Shown one piece after another: positions 34,709 to 43,870 of a DNA stretch of 64,000 nt. The number at the start of each line of letters is the position of its first letter. The stretch's first letter is position 1. This stretch comes from Mycolicibacterium komanii (GTDB lineage Bacteria; Actinomycetota; Actinomycetes; Mycobacteriales; Mycobacteriaceae). A program made the position numbers and the translations under genes. The stretch lies in assembly GCF_001050035.1 (NCBI RefSeq), contig NZ_CVTA01000022.1, positions 62,001-126,000 on the forward strand. The letters are read 5' to 3'. Under the pieces are notes generated by a model that did no database searches, had not been told where the DNA came from, and saw nothing but the letters and a program-made list of their open reading frames with translations.

Positions 34709-35148
34709 ACCGGGCGGTGTCGACGGCATTCGGTTTCGTCATGGTGGCGGCCGCGGCGTTGCCTGCCGACGATGCGGCGCTGGGCGTGTGCGGTCTTGCG
34801 GTGCTCATGGTGTTGTTGGGCAATCTTTTTCGCACCGCGGCCACGGCGGCGGTGTTGTCGACGGCGGCGGTGATCGTCATGGCGTCGGCGAGCCCGGCGT
34901 ATGCGGCGTTGTGTGGTCTGGCGGGCGCGGCGTATCTGGTGTTGCGGTACACGAGCGACGTCACGGTGCCGACGGTCGTTGGGGCGCTGCTGTTTACGGC
35001 CGTCGCGCTGACGGCGGTGGTCCTTTCGCCGGAGTTGCCGTGGGTGCCGTTGGCGGCCCCGCTTGCGGTGTTGACGGCAGTGGTGCTGGCGACGCGACCG
35101 TTCTGGGCGGACGGGTCGCGTTCGAGCGCGCGTACCAGAAGGGACTGA
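34705..35148 (+). CDS. Polytopic membrane protein, last gene of the moxR3-type operon
   Basis: A 147-residue, very hydrophobic protein with about five transmembrane segments and short charged loops, ending in a basic tail (SRSSARTRRD). GTG 34705 overlaps the DUF58 stop by 4 bp. No family motif is recognised. Its position corresponds to the Rv3162c-like membrane protein of the moxR3 cluster. It is probably a structural component of the same membrane complex. The following 110 bp carry two DnaA-box-like sequences and no gene. Confidence 0.8.
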   Translation: MNRAVSTAFGFVMVAAAALPADDAALGVCGLAVLMVLLGNLFRTAATAAVLSTAAVIVMASASPAYAALCGLAGAAYLVLRYTSDVTVPTVVGALLFTAVALTAVVLSPELPWVPLAAPLAVLTAVVLATRPFWADGSRSSARTRRD

Positions 35149-35258
35149 CAGTTCTGGCGCCGTCGGCCGAGTTATCCCCAACATCGGATTCATCCACAGA
35201 TTCAGCGTCAGGTGTGCGGAGAGGTCTGTCGTGTCGGGACCGCGGATAGCGTTGACGT

Positions 35259-36673
35259 ATGGCGGATTTCATCAACGGCGCGGTGGCACGGGAGCGAGCT
35301 CACGTGCTGCTGGACCGGATCGATGCCGCCCAAGACGAATTGCGAGAGTTGCCCACCGCCGACGTGGGCGGTGCGTTCCGGGTGACGATGGCGGAACGGT
35401 TGGAGAATCAACACCGGGTCAACAGGGGCCTGATGTACCGGGTGTTCGCCGAGCTCGTACGCCCATCCGACGGCTCTCGCGCCGATCCGGATGTGATCGA
35501 CAAACTCTGGGCGCGCTTGCGGATCGCGCCGAAGGAGATCCGGCGCCGATTCAAGGTCGCGGCGCGGATCCGGCCGAGCGCGGCCTTGACCGGTACGCCG
35601 ATACCGCCGGAACTGCCCGCGGCCGCCGAGGCCGTCGAGGCGGGCACCATCGGCGACGACCACCTCAAGGTCATCACTGACTGCATGGATCGGTTGCCGT
35701 CCAACACCTCGGCGGTCGACCGCACGGAAGTAGAAGCGAGCCTGGTGCGCGAGGCGGCCAAGAGCGATGCCGATGCCGTGCGAGTGGTCGGGCGTCGTAT
35801 CGATGAGATCTTCAATCCCGACGGTCATTACGACGAATCCGACCGGGCCCGGCGGCGTGGGCTTGTGCTCGGCCGGCAGGGACGCGACGGCATGTCCCGA
35901 CTCTCGGGTTGGATCGATCCCGAAACACGTTGTTACGTCGAAACGGCAAGCGCCGCAGTTCGACCGGGACGACATCTGCCCGACGGCAGTATCGAAGGCC
36001 GACCCGACGACCGGTCGATATCGCAACGGTGTCACGACGGCATCAAACTCGGACTCAAGGCCGGTATAGCGTCGGCCGAACTGGGGACGCACCGCGGGGT
36101 ACCCGTCACCGTCGTCGTCCGCACCTCGCTCGGAGAGCTGAACCAGGCGGCGCATGCGGTCGTCGACCCGTACGTCTCGATGCCGGGACCGGCGCGCACC
36201 GGCGGAAACACCGCGCTGCCGATGCGCGACGTGATTCGGATGGCCGCCGACGCGATCCATACTTGGCGGTCTTCGACGACCACACCGAACGCCCGATCTA
36301 CTTGGGCCGACAGAAGCGGATCGCCACCGCCGATCAGCGCATCATCTGCTACGCCCGCGACGGCGGATGCACGCGGCCCGGTTGCACCGAACCCGGATAC
36401 CACTCGGAGGTGCATCACAGCCCGGAGTGGGCCGATGGTGGAGGCACCGACGCCGACAAGCTGTTCTTCTGCTGCGGGCCCGACCACAAAGCGGTGAGCG
36501 AGGGTCGCTGGCGGACCACCGTCACCGACAAGGGTCGCCTCGCCTGGAGCAACGACAACCATCGGCCCGAGGTCAACCGCCTGCACCACCCCGAGGAACT
36601 GCTGCGCGGCAACGTCGATCCGCCGCGGGGTGAGGACGACGATCCGCCGCGGGGTGAGGACGACGACGCGTGA
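35259..36673 (+). pseudogene. Frameshifted DUF222/HNH endonuclease (13E12-type)
   Basis: The first frame (35259 to about 36262) encodes the DUF222 domain. The second (about 36262-36673) continues with YLAVFDDHTERPIYLGR, the zinc-type HNH core CTRPGCTEPGYHSEVHHSPEW and a downstream CCGPDHK. Intact family members carry both in one chain of about 470 residues. The join falls at GCGATCCATACTTGG, where one missing base (CCAYTAC for CCATAC) would restore the frame, so this is a single-base deletion or a sequencing error. The family is multicopy in mycobacteria (13E12 repeat). It probably encodes a homing- or mobile-type nuclease. Confidence 0.88.
36617..36664 (+). repeat. Perfect 24-bp tandem duplication
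   Basis: Two identical 24-bp units (36617-36640 and 36641-36664) beginning GATCCGCCGCGGGG lie at the 3' end of the HNH gene. Each encodes DPPRGEDD, extending the acidic tail in frame. It looks like a slippage duplication. Confidence 0.9.
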
Positions 36674-36735
36674 CGCCGGTCGAAGAGGCGCGAACCCATG
36701 GCTGCGTCGCCGATGCGCCCGTTATCGTCGTAGGG

Positions 36736-36779
36736 CGCTTACCAGCCCGGTAAGCGAAATGGTCAGCGCAGCGCTTACT
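36736..36779. promoter_or_regulatory. GGTAAGCG inverted-repeat operator upstream of the MFS gene
   Basis: CGCTTACC (36736-36743) and GGTAAGCG (36749-36756) form a perfect 8-bp inverted repeat with a 5-bp spacer. A third half-site, CGCTTACT, lies at 36772-36779, directly before the GGGAGG ribosome site. The region should contain the transporter's promoter, so binding here would block transcription. No regulator gene is adjacent, so the binding protein is encoded elsewhere. Confidence 0.6.
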
Positions 36780-36792
36780 TTCGGGAGGTCGG

Positions 36793-38094
36793 ATGCCAAG
36801 CGATGTGCGGAAGGCGATCACCGGCGCGTCGATCGGGAACGCCGTCGAGTGGTTCGACTTCGCGATCTACGGCTTCCTGGCGACGTTCATCGCGGCCAAC
36901 TTCTTCCCGGCGGGTAACGAGACGGCGGCCCTGCTGAACACGTTCGCGATATTCGCGGCCGCCTTCTTCATGCGACCGCTGGGCGGATTCGTCTTCGGCC
37001 CGCTGGGGGACAAGCTCGGCAGGCAACGGGTCCTGGCGTTGGTGATTCTGCTGATGTCGGGCGCGACGGTGCTCATCGGTGTGCTGCCGACCTACGCGTC
37101 GATCGGTGTCGCGGCGCCGCTGCTGCTCCTGCTGTTGCGGTGTCTGCAGGGGTTCTCGGCCGGCGGCGAATACGGCGGCGGCGCCGTGTATCTCGCGGAG
37201 TTCGCATCCGACCGGCGTCGCGGGCTGACCATCACGTTCATGGTCTGGTCCGGAGTTCTGGGCTTCCTGCTGGGCTCGATCACCGTGACACTGCTGCAGG
37301 CGCTGCTGCCCACCGCGGCGATGGAGAGCTACGGCTGGCGCATCCCGTTTCTGATCGCGGGACCGCTGGGCCTCGTCGGCCTCTACATCCGGTTGCGCCT
37401 CGACGACACACCGCACTTCGCCGAACTCAGCAAGACCGACCGAGTCGCCGACTCGCCGCTGCGCGAGGCGTTCACGACATCGTGGCGGCCAATCCTGCAG
37501 GTGATCGGGCTGTTCATCGTCTTCAACGTCGGCTACTACGTCGTGTTCACGTTCCTGCCGACCTACTTCATCAAGACGCTCGAGTTCTCGAAGACCGATG
37601 CGTTTCTGTCGATCACGTTGGCCAGCCTGGTCGCGCTGATACTGATCCTGCCGCTGGCGGCGCTGTCGGATCGCATCGGCCGGCGTCCGATGCTGATTGC
37701 CGGATCGGTGGCATTCGCGGTGTTCGGCTATCCGCTGTTCCTGCTGCTGAACTCCGGCTCGCTGGTCGGTGCGATCGCCGCCCACTGCGGCTTGGCGGTC
37801 ATCGAGTCGATTTACGTCTCCACCGCCGTCTCGGCGGGCGTCGAACTGTTCGCGACCACGGTCCGCTACAGCGGCTTTTCGATCGGCTACAACATCTGCG
37901 TCGCCGGGTTCGGCGGCACCACCCCGTACGTCGTCACCTGGCTGACCGCCGAAACCGGCAACAACCTGGCGCCCGCGTGGTATTTGATCGTCGCCGCCGT
38001 CGTCTCGCTCGCGACGGTGATCACGCTGCGGGAGTCCGCAGGCCGTCCACTGGCACAGACCAGCGACCACCGCGCGGCACCGGCACTGCGGTAA
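36793..38094 (+). CDS. MHS-family MFS transporter (ProP/ShiA-like)
   Basis: A 433-residue 12-TM proton symporter of the metabolite:H+ symporter group. It begins [19 protein letters not shown], the MHS signature. It has [11 protein letters not shown] between TM2 and TM3, [15 protein letters not shown] in TM4 and a long loop before TM7 ([10 protein letters not shown]). MHS proteins import organic acids, osmolytes or shikimate, and the substrate here is open. GGGAGG is 4 nt before the ATG. It is monocistronic and preceded by a strong inverted-repeat operator, so expression is probably substrate- or metabolite-controlled. Confidence 0.92.
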   Translation: MPSDVRKAITGASIGNAVEWFDFAIYGFLATFIAANFFPAGNETAALLNTFAIFAAAFFMRPLGGFVFGPLGDKLGRQRVLALVILLMSGATVLIGVLPTYASIGVAAPLLLLLLRCLQGFSAGGEYGGGAVYLAEFASDRRRGLTITFMVWSGVLGFLLGSITVTLLQALLPTAAMESYGWRIPFLIAGPLGLVGLYIRLRLDDTPHFAELSKTDRVADSPLREAFTTSWRPILQVIGLFIVFNVGYYVVFTFLPTYFIKTLEFSKTDAFLSITLASLVALILILPLAALSDRIGRRPMLIAGSVAFAVFGYPLFLLLNSGSLVGAIAAHCGLAVIESIYVSTAVSAGVELFATTVRYSGFSIGYNICVAGFGGTTPYVVTWLTAETGNNLAPAWYLIVAAVVSLATVITLRESAGRPLAQTSDHRAAPALR

Positions 38095-38167
38095 TCGCGG
38101 AACCTGAAAGCAGACCCGAACCGTTCTCTCAGGACCGTGGCAGCTCGGTGTCCTACGTTGCCTGTGC

Positions 38168-38593
38168 ATGACGAGGCTCCGCCTCCTCACGGTCGCGGTC
38201 GCCACCGCGGTGTTGTTGGTGACGGTCGGAGATGCCGGCGGGGCGCGCGCCGACGACTACGCCGGCGAGACGTACGGCGACGCCGCGGGCCAGATCAGCG
38301 GGACGGGTAAAACAGCGGTCGTCGCAACCAAATCCGGGGACTCGCTGCCCCAGGACAAGTGCATCGTGACCCATTCCCAGACGGCGCCGTGGGTCAAGGG
38401 TGCGTCATTCACACCAGACACGAACACGATGCTGCTCGACCTGAACTGCAACGCCAAGGTCGCGACGGCGAAGCGTCCCGGCAACTCCGCCGCCAGCCCG
38501 GAGGGCCGCGCGGCGGTCAGGGAGGCGAAGCAGGCCCAGGCGGCCAACAACGCGGCATCCGATAACGCTGCCCCCAGCACCACCAAGCACTGA
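38168..38593 (+). CDS. Secreted protein of unknown function
   Basis: A 141-residue precursor with a Sec signal peptide (RLRLLTVAVATAVLLVTVGDAGGARA). A mature domain with two Cys (DKCIVTH and DLNCNAK) follows, then an Ala/Asn/Ser-rich disordered tail. The segment AGQISGTGKTAVVATKSGD suggests a small folded core typical of mycobacterial secreted proteins, but I cannot name the family. It stands alone between the MFS gene and a small cytoplasmic protein, all rightward. Confidence 0.78.
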   Translation: MTRLRLLTVAVATAVLLVTVGDAGGARADDYAGETYGDAAGQISGTGKTAVVATKSGDSLPQDKCIVTHSQTAPWVKGASFTPDTNTMLLDLNCNAKVATAKRPGNSAASPEGRAAVREAKQAQAANNAASDNAAPSTTKH

Positions 38594-38637
38594 CGCGGAC
38601 CCTCTTAGGACTCCGCGCCTGCGGCTAGGGTGGGCCC

Positions 38638-38913
38638 ATGAAGCTTCGCGTGATGCCCTACGTCACGGTCGAGATCGACGATCGTCTGCGTCGCCGCGTG
38701 CGGTCCGCCGGCGAGCGACTCCGCGTCAACGTTCGGGCCTACCTGCTCAGCGCGGCCGACGAGGTCGACACCGCCAGCGACAAGGTCCGCGGCCTGTGCG
38801 ACCGCGCGGTCAACCGTGTCGACACCGTCGTCGCGACCGTCAACGACCGCATCGCTCCCGAGTACGAGGCGCCGACGCTGCGGGTGGTCGCCGGAGGCCG
38901 CGAGGCCAGCTAA
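38638..38913 (+). CDS. Small conserved hypothetical protein
   Basis: A 91-residue soluble, Arg-rich protein (VTVEIDDRLRRRVRSAGERLRVNVRAYL). It looks mostly helical after an initial beta strand and has no signal or membrane segment. ATG 38638 follows a short intergenic gap. The family is not recognised. The amphipathic, basic helices could bind nucleic acid or membrane, but nothing in the sequence decides this. Confidence 0.65.
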   Translation: MKLRVMPYVTVEIDDRLRRRVRSAGERLRVNVRAYLLSAADEVDTASDKVRGLCDRAVNRVDTVVATVNDRIAPEYEAPTLRVVAGGREAS

Positions 38914-38969
38914 CGCGGGCCGCAGCCGGCGTCGCCGAGCCAGTCCGCGCGCCGGCCGGCAACCGAGCG

Positions 38970-39320
38970 TCAGCCCGCTCGCGCCGTACGCCCGCCGACC
39001 AGGAAGCCGCCGACGAGCACGACGAGGCCCACGATCGCGACGGGAATCGCCCACGTGCGGCGGTCGCCCACCGCCGAATGGCACTGCGCGACGTAGTCCG
39101 GCGGATCCTCGGTCAGCTCGTCGATGATCGGCAGGTTCTTCAGCTGGTTCGGATCGTTGGCGTTGGCCTGGCTGGCTGCGGAGTCGTCGGCGGCGATGGC
39201 GTTGCCGCACGAGATCTTCTGCCCGTCCGGTCCGGCGATCGACACGGGAACCAGTAGAGCGATGACCCCGACGAGAAGGACCACCGCACCGACCAGCACA
39301 ATCACACGTCGCAAATTCAT
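38970..39320 (-). CDS. Two-TM membrane protein with an extracytoplasmic Cys-containing loop
   Basis: A 116-residue protein with an N-terminal transmembrane segment (RRVIVLVGAVVLLVGVIALLVPVSI), a loop of about 55 residues containing Cys at KISCGNA and AQCHSA, and a second segment (WAIPVAIVGLVVLVGGFLVG). The two Cys are well placed for a disulphide outside the cell. The family is related in layout to other small mycobacterial membrane proteins, but the function is unknown. ATG 39320 is chosen because it begins directly at the first TM segment. The longer reading adds an unlikely Cys-rich leader. Confidence 0.78.
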   Translation of the reverse strand: MNLRRVIVLVGAVVLLVGVIALLVPVSIAGPDGQKISCGNAIAADDSAASQANANDPNQLKNLPIIDELTEDPPDYVAQCHSAVGDRRTWAIPVAIVGLVVLVGGFLVGGRTARAG

Positions 39321-39467
39321 GATCGGTTTGATGCCCCGATAGGCCGGGCACCAAACCTCGCAACGGCCACCGCCGAGCCCGTCGCGCAGGCTCACGCTCC
39401 ATATGCTGTGCTTGTCCGATGTGTGCGCCGTGGCCGGAAAGGAGCGAAACGCTTTGGTAGGCCAGTC

Positions 39468-40385
39468 GTGCTAGATCAAGGGCTGGTCGTCTTCTTGGCC
39501 CTGCTCGCAGCGGGCTTCTTGGCGATCGGCATCGTGGTCCGTCAGCGCGCGACCATGGACGTCCCCGAAGAGCAGGGCGTCAGCACCGTGATGGTGATGA
39601 CCCTGCTGCGCAGGCCGCTGTGGTGGGCCGGTACCGCCGCCGCACTCGCGGGCTATGGCTTCCAAGCCCTCGCACTTGTCAAGGGATCGCTGCTGCTGGT
39701 CCAGCCCATCCTCGTCTCCGCTCTCCTGTTCGCCCTACCGCTGAGCGCCCGCCTCGCCAACCGCCGGGTCACCCGCGCCGAATGGATGTGGGCGCTGCTG
39801 CTCACCGCCGCGCTCGCGGTGTTCGTGGTGCTGGCCAAGACCCGACCCGGCGACTACGAGGCGTCGGTTCCGCTGTCGGCGCTCGTCGCCGTCGTCTGCA
39901 CGATCGCGGTGACGGCCTGCGTGATCCTGGCCGTCCGCGGGGGCGGATGGAAACGCGCCGTACTGCTCGCCGTCGCGGTCGGCCTGCTGTTCGGCGTCGT
40001 CGCGCTGCTGACGAAGATCGTCATGTTCCTGCTGGCGAACAGCGGCGTCGGCAAGGTGCTGACCACCCCGGCGCTCTACCTGCTCCTCATTCTCGGCGTC
40101 CTCGCGGTGTTCCTGCAGCAGTCCGCATTCCACGCCGGATCCCTGCAGACGTCGGTGCCGACCATGCTGGTGCTCGAACCCGTGGTCGCCGTCGTCCTGG
40201 GCGCGGTGGTCCTCGGCGAGCACATGACCGTCGGGGGCGTGAAGGCCGTCGCGATCACGGCTGCCGTCGTCGCGATGGCAGCCGCCACGGTCGCACTCGG
40301 CCGCGACGAGGGCGCGCTCGAGGAGCGACTCGAGGCCGAGGCGGCGGCGGCGCTCAAGCGTGGTGCCGAGACCCGCGGGGCCTGA
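39468..40385 (+). CDS. DMT-superfamily (EamA/NIPA-like) membrane transporter
   Basis: A 305-residue polytopic protein with about nine hydrophobic segments and a charged C-terminal tail rich in Glu/Ala. The internal patterns (GSLLLVQPILVSALLFALPLS and MLVLEPVVAVVLGAVVLGEHM) are typical of drug/metabolite transporters with two related halves, closest to the NIPA/EamA-like mycobacterial group. GTG 39468 starts just before the first TM. A strong AAAGGAG (39438-39444) lies too far upstream and instead serves a TTG mini-ORF that overlaps this start, so the start is uncertain (39408 is an alternative). Confidence 0.8.
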   Translation: MLDQGLVVFLALLAAGFLAIGIVVRQRATMDVPEEQGVSTVMVMTLLRRPLWWAGTAAALAGYGFQALALVKGSLLLVQPILVSALLFALPLSARLANRRVTRAEWMWALLLTAALAVFVVLAKTRPGDYEASVPLSALVAVVCTIAVTACVILAVRGGGWKRAVLLAVAVGLLFGVVALLTKIVMFLLANSGVGKVLTTPALYLLLILGVLAVFLQQSAFHAGSLQTSVPTMLVLEPVVAVVLGAVVLGEHMTVGGVKAVAITAAVVAMAAATVALGRDEGALEERLEAEAAAALKRGAETRGA

Positions 40386-40391
40386 GACCGG

Positions 40392-41195
40392 CTACGACCC
40401 CTCGGGCCTTCGCACGTCCCGGGCCATCGCCGTCCACAGGAGCCCCGCGGCGTCGCGTGCCGCTTGATGCGGGGCGATCGGTTCGGCGATCCCCGGCTGC
40501 TGGGCCGGAGCGCCGCTGATGTGCTCCAGCAGCGCCACCGCCAATTCGCGAAGCTTGACGTTGAACTCCTGGCTCGCCCGGCGCAACATGCTCCACGCCT
40601 GCTCGGCGTCGCAGCCGACCAACCCCATCAACGCGCCTTTGGCCTGTTCGATGGCGCCGCGCGACTGCAGTGCAGAGAGCAGATCCTCGAACGCGGCTTC
40701 GTTCTGCGCCGCGGTCGTGACCAATGCGGCCGAGATGAGCTGCTCATAGGCGATCAGCGCGGTGACCGTGACGGCCGACGCGGGTTCGGACAGCGTGCAG
40801 GACAACACGATCGCGGCATCGTCGCGCCAGAACCCCGGCACCGCCGCCGCCCCGTGGACCGCCTTCAGGTCGGCGCCACTCGCGAACTCCGACGCCGCGT
40901 CGAAGGTCAGGTCGGGCCAGCGTTCGTCGGTCCACAGGTCGAGACTCAACACCGGCACCTGGTGGGTCAGTGCGTCGGCGACCGGGCCGCCCAGGCCGGA
41001 CAGCTGCGCGGCGACCATCTCGTCCTCGATACCGAGCGCCGCGAGTGCGGACGGAGCCTCGTTGAACCGCTTGTCGTGCACGGTGACCGCCACGCCCAGA
41101 GCATTCGGTAAGTCGGCCCGCAACCGTTCGAGGACTCTGTGCAACAGCGTGACCAGCTCCGGATGTTGGCGGGGCTGAAAGCTGGGTGCTGGCAC
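40392..41195 (-). CDS. GAF-ANTAR regulator (RNA-binding antiterminator type)
   Basis: A 267-residue protein with an N-terminal GAF sensor (about 20-155) and a C-terminal ANTAR domain (about 185-240) containing QAKGALMGLVGCDAEQAWSMLRRASQ and REFNVKL-like spacing. ANTAR domains bind paired hairpins in mRNA leaders and prevent termination. GTG 41195 starts 10 bp after the stop of the STAS gene on the same strand, so the two are co-transcribed. The locus also carries a PP2C phosphatase/kinase and a second STAS protein, which suggests that partner-switching controls an antiterminator (inference). Confidence 0.88.
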   Translation of the reverse strand: MPAPSFQPRQHPELVTLLHRVLERLRADLPNALGVAVTVHDKRFNEAPSALAALGIEDEMVAAQLSGLGGPVADALTHQVPVLSLDLWTDERWPDLTFDAASEFASGADLKAVHGAAAVPGFWRDDAAIVLSCTLSEPASAVTVTALIAYEQLISAALVTTAAQNEAAFEDLLSALQSRGAIEQAKGALMGLVGCDAEQAWSMLRRASQEFNVKLRELAVALLEHISGAPAQQPGIAEPIAPHQAARDAAGLLWTAMARDVRRPEGS

Positions 41196-41205
41196 GGCAC
41201 TCCGC

Positions 41206-41517
41206 TCAGTCGACGACGGTGACCGTCGCGACCTTGTCGAGGCCGGAGATGCCGAGCAGCGTGGTGATCGGGCCGTCCACGGGTACGACGAGGTCGAGTT
41301 TGGCATTCGCCGCGACAGAGAACAGCTCGCGAAGGGCGGCGCTGTCGCAGTACGTCACGCCGGTGAGATCGACGGTGATCGAGGAATTGTCCGCCGCCGC
41401 GCGCGCCAACGCGGCGCTGAACTCGTCGACGTTCGCCAGGTCGATCTCGCCGACGGCGGTGACGACCGGAGATATTCCATTGCTTGCGGGCTCGAACCGG
41501 AACTGGTTGCGGGTCAC
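41206..41517 (-). CDS. STAS-domain anti-sigma-factor antagonist (RsbV-like)
   Basis: A 103-residue single-domain STAS protein. The phosphorylatable serine is Ser59 in TYCDSAALREL, the usual D-S site of RsbV/SpoIIAA. GTG 41517 is chosen because GGAGG lies 10 nt upstream. An in-frame ATG 41574 would add 19 basic residues. It is followed by the GAF-ANTAR gene and lies downstream of the RsbU/RsbW fusion on the same strand (201 bp gap), making it a likely substrate of that protein. Confidence 0.88.
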   Translation of the reverse strand: MTRNQFRFEPASNGISPVVTAVGEIDLANVDEFSAALARAAADNSSITVDLTGVTYCDSAALRELFSVAANAKLDLVVPVDGPITTLLGISGLDKVATVTVVD

Positions 41518-41718
41518 GACTTTCAGGCCTCCACCGTCAATAACACGCAGCAGTGGACGGCAGTGTGAGCGCATCCGTTCACAGAACCTCCCGAAGTCTT
41601 AGGGGCCCCACCGCCCCCGTGCATGCCACACAGCCCGCATCGCTGCCTCTTCCCGACAGACATTCCTCAGCAATATTTGTAATACCACGATGATGCTGTC
41701 GAGGCAGGCAGAGCTGGT

Positions 41719-43758
41719 TCAAACGCGAATCTCCGGTAACTGAAATGTCATATCCACGGTAGTGCCGGCCGAGGTGCCGTCGAGATCCACCTGATCGCTG
41801 ACGGCGCGCATCAGCAGCAGACCGCGGCCACGGGTGCCGGGATCGGGAGGCGGCGCCTTCCACGACCCGAAGTCGGTGACGCGCACGTGAATAGCGGCGT
41901 CGTGGATATCCGCTTCGATGCGCATGCGCCCGGGTTCACGTCCGCGGTAGGCGTGCTCGACGCAGTTCGAACAGGCCTCATTGACGACGAGAATCAGATC
42001 CGACGCCGACGAACCCGAGGCGCCGTTGGCCGCGAGCCAGGCCGCCAGCTTGTGCCGGATCTCGGTCAGCTTCGGCGCGGTGGCGGTGTCATCGATGACG
42101 AGCGAGGCCCTCGGGGTCCGGTAGATCACGATCGCCACGTCGTCGTCGTATCCGCCGTCGGGGGCGAGCCCGCCCAGCACCGCGTCGGCGACGTCCTCGA
42201 TCGGCAGGTTCGCGGTGTCGGCCAGCACGGCGGACATCCGGGCGATCTGGTTGTCGATCGGCCGGTCGCGGCGTTCCACCAAGCCGTCGGTGTAGAGCAT
42301 CAGCGTGGAGCTCGGGAACAGCGGGTGCGACGTCTGCGGCCGGGGCGCAGGATGGCGAACCGCGAGTGGGACCGAACAGGCCTTGTCGAGCAGTTGCGGA
42401 GGTGCGGTGTCTGACACCAGCACCGGGGGCACGTGCCCGGCGCTGCTGTACTCCACGGTCGCGGCCACGGTGTCGACGATCGCGACGAACACGGTGGTGC
42501 AGTACGCGTCCGGAATGAACTCTGCGACGGAGTCGAGGTGTTCGAGCACTGCCGACGGTTGCGCCCCGGTCAGCAGCAGGGCGCGGGTCGACGCCCGCAA
42601 CTGTCCCATCACGGCGGCGGCCGACAGTCCGCGGCCGACGCAATCCCCGACCACGATCGCGATCCGACAGTCGCCGACGGGAAGCACGTCGTAGAAGTCG
42701 CCGCCGATCTCCAACGGATGCACGGCCGGCTCGTAGCGCACCGCGAAACCGGGCGGCAGGTCCATCGGCGCCAGCAGCGACCGCTGCAGCGTCAGCGACG
42801 TCTCCCTGGCGCTCTCGAACTGCCGGACATGTTGCATGGCCGAGCTGAGGTGACCGACGAGCGCCGAAACCAGCCGTCGGTCCTCGGCGCTGACGACCCG
42901 CGGAATGCGGTGCTCTAGGCAGAGCACCACGTCGCGCGCACCCGAGAGGACCGCGACGAAGCCTCGAGTGGTGCCGGCGCTGGGCGCCGCGCCGACCGGC
43001 GTCACGGTCAGCGGAATCCACGTGCGGGCGTCCTCGAACGTGCGGCGCCAGTCCTCGTCGAGGTCCCGCCACGAGTCGACCCCGGGTTCGCCGGCGACCC
43101 GCACCGTCGGCTCCTCGCCGTCGACCTTCGGCCAGGTGACCGCGATGAGCCGCTGCGCGTCCAGCGGTATACGGCACTGCGCGAGCGTTATCGCCAGCAC
43201 CTCGTCGACGTTCTTGGCGACGCTCACCGCCGTCGCCAGCCGAGCCATCGCCCGGTCGCGTTCCGCGGCGGCGCGCGGAGCGGTGACGTCCCGGATGGTG
43301 CCCACGTAGAGACCACGCCGCGACCGGTGGTCCGGGACCGCATTGACGCTGATCGCGACCCACCGCACCCGGCCGTCGCGGTGCCGGATCCTGGTCTCGG
43401 CGACCAGGCTGCCGTCGCGGACCAGCGCCGCCCGGCGCTCGTCGGCCGCCAATGCGTCGACGGCCCACGGGTGGGGCATCGGATACGGCAGGCCACCCTG
43501 CCCGTATCCGGTGATCTCCTCGAAGGCGTCGTTGATCTCGACCACACATCCGGTGGCGTCGGTAATGAAGAAGCCTTCTTGCAGCGAATTGACCAAGGCG
43601 CTGCGGAAAACGTCGCGGTCGGCGAGATCGTCGGCGCGCGCTCGTTCGCGTTCGTAGCGTTGGTAGAAGTCCACGGGGTCGGTCATGTTCGAGGCAGTCG
43701 GCCCTCCCAGCTTCGCGCCCGCACTGGAATCGCCGAGCGCACAAGTCTTCATCGACAT
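41719..43758 (-). CDS. PAS-GAF-PP2C-HATPase fusion (RsbU/RsbW-type partner-switching protein)
   Basis: A 679-residue multidomain regulator. It has a PAS domain (about 50-160), a GAF-like domain (165-320), and a SpoIIE-type PP2C phosphatase with metal aspartates D354 (GGDFYD), D372 (GDCVGRG) and D491 (DGLVE). A C-terminal RsbW-like kinase follows, with N-box E594/N598 (NEACSNC), D629 and GRGLLLM. The same chain can thus phosphorylate and dephosphorylate a STAS partner, as in M. tuberculosis Rv1364c. Unlike Rv1364c, the STAS domain is not fused: free STAS genes lie on both sides. The start could also be the internal ATG at residue 25. Confidence 0.92.
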   Translation of the reverse strand: MSMKTCALGDSSAGAKLGGPTASNMTDPVDFYQRYERERARADDLADRDVFRSALVNSLQEGFFITDATGCVVEINDAFEEITGYGQGGLPYPMPHPWAVDALAADERRAALVRDGSLVAETRIRHRDGRVRWVAISVNAVPDHRSRRGLYVGTIRDVTAPRAAAERDRAMARLATAVSVAKNVDEVLAITLAQCRIPLDAQRLIAVTWPKVDGEEPTVRVAGEPGVDSWRDLDEDWRRTFEDARTWIPLTVTPVGAAPSAGTTRGFVAVLSGARDVVLCLEHRIPRVVSAEDRRLVSALVGHLSSAMQHVRQFESARETSLTLQRSLLAPMDLPPGFAVRYEPAVHPLEIGGDFYDVLPVGDCRIAIVVGDCVGRGLSAAAVMGQLRASTRALLLTGAQPSAVLEHLDSVAEFIPDAYCTTVFVAIVDTVAATVEYSSAGHVPPVLVSDTAPPQLLDKACSVPLAVRHPAPRPQTSHPLFPSSTLMLYTDGLVERRDRPIDNQIARMSAVLADTANLPIEDVADAVLGGLAPDGGYDDDVAIVIYRTPRASLVIDDTATAPKLTEIRHKLAAWLAANGASGSSASDLILVVNEACSNCVEHAYRGREPGRMRIEADIHDAAIHVRVTDFGSWKAPPPDPGTRGRGLLLMRAVSDQVDLDGTSAGTTVDMTFQLPEIRV

Positions 43759-43870
43759 TAGCCTGCGTCGAGCACGATGATCCGCCGAAGCACTGATCTA
43801 CCGCAGGAGCCGAGGGGTTAAGCTCGCCCCATTGCCGTCGTCGTGGCGGCGCCGACCGGAGGACCCACCG

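Noticed and set aside
35172..35198. TTATCCCCA and TCATCCACA resemble DnaA boxes
   Set aside because: Both differ from the mycobacterial consensus, only two are present, and there is no AT-rich unwinding element or dnaA/dnaN neighbour. Not supported as an origin.
36617..36664. CRISPR-like repeat
   Set aside because: Only two directly adjacent copies without spacers inside a coding tail; this is a tandem duplication. No CRISPR array was seen anywhere in the window.
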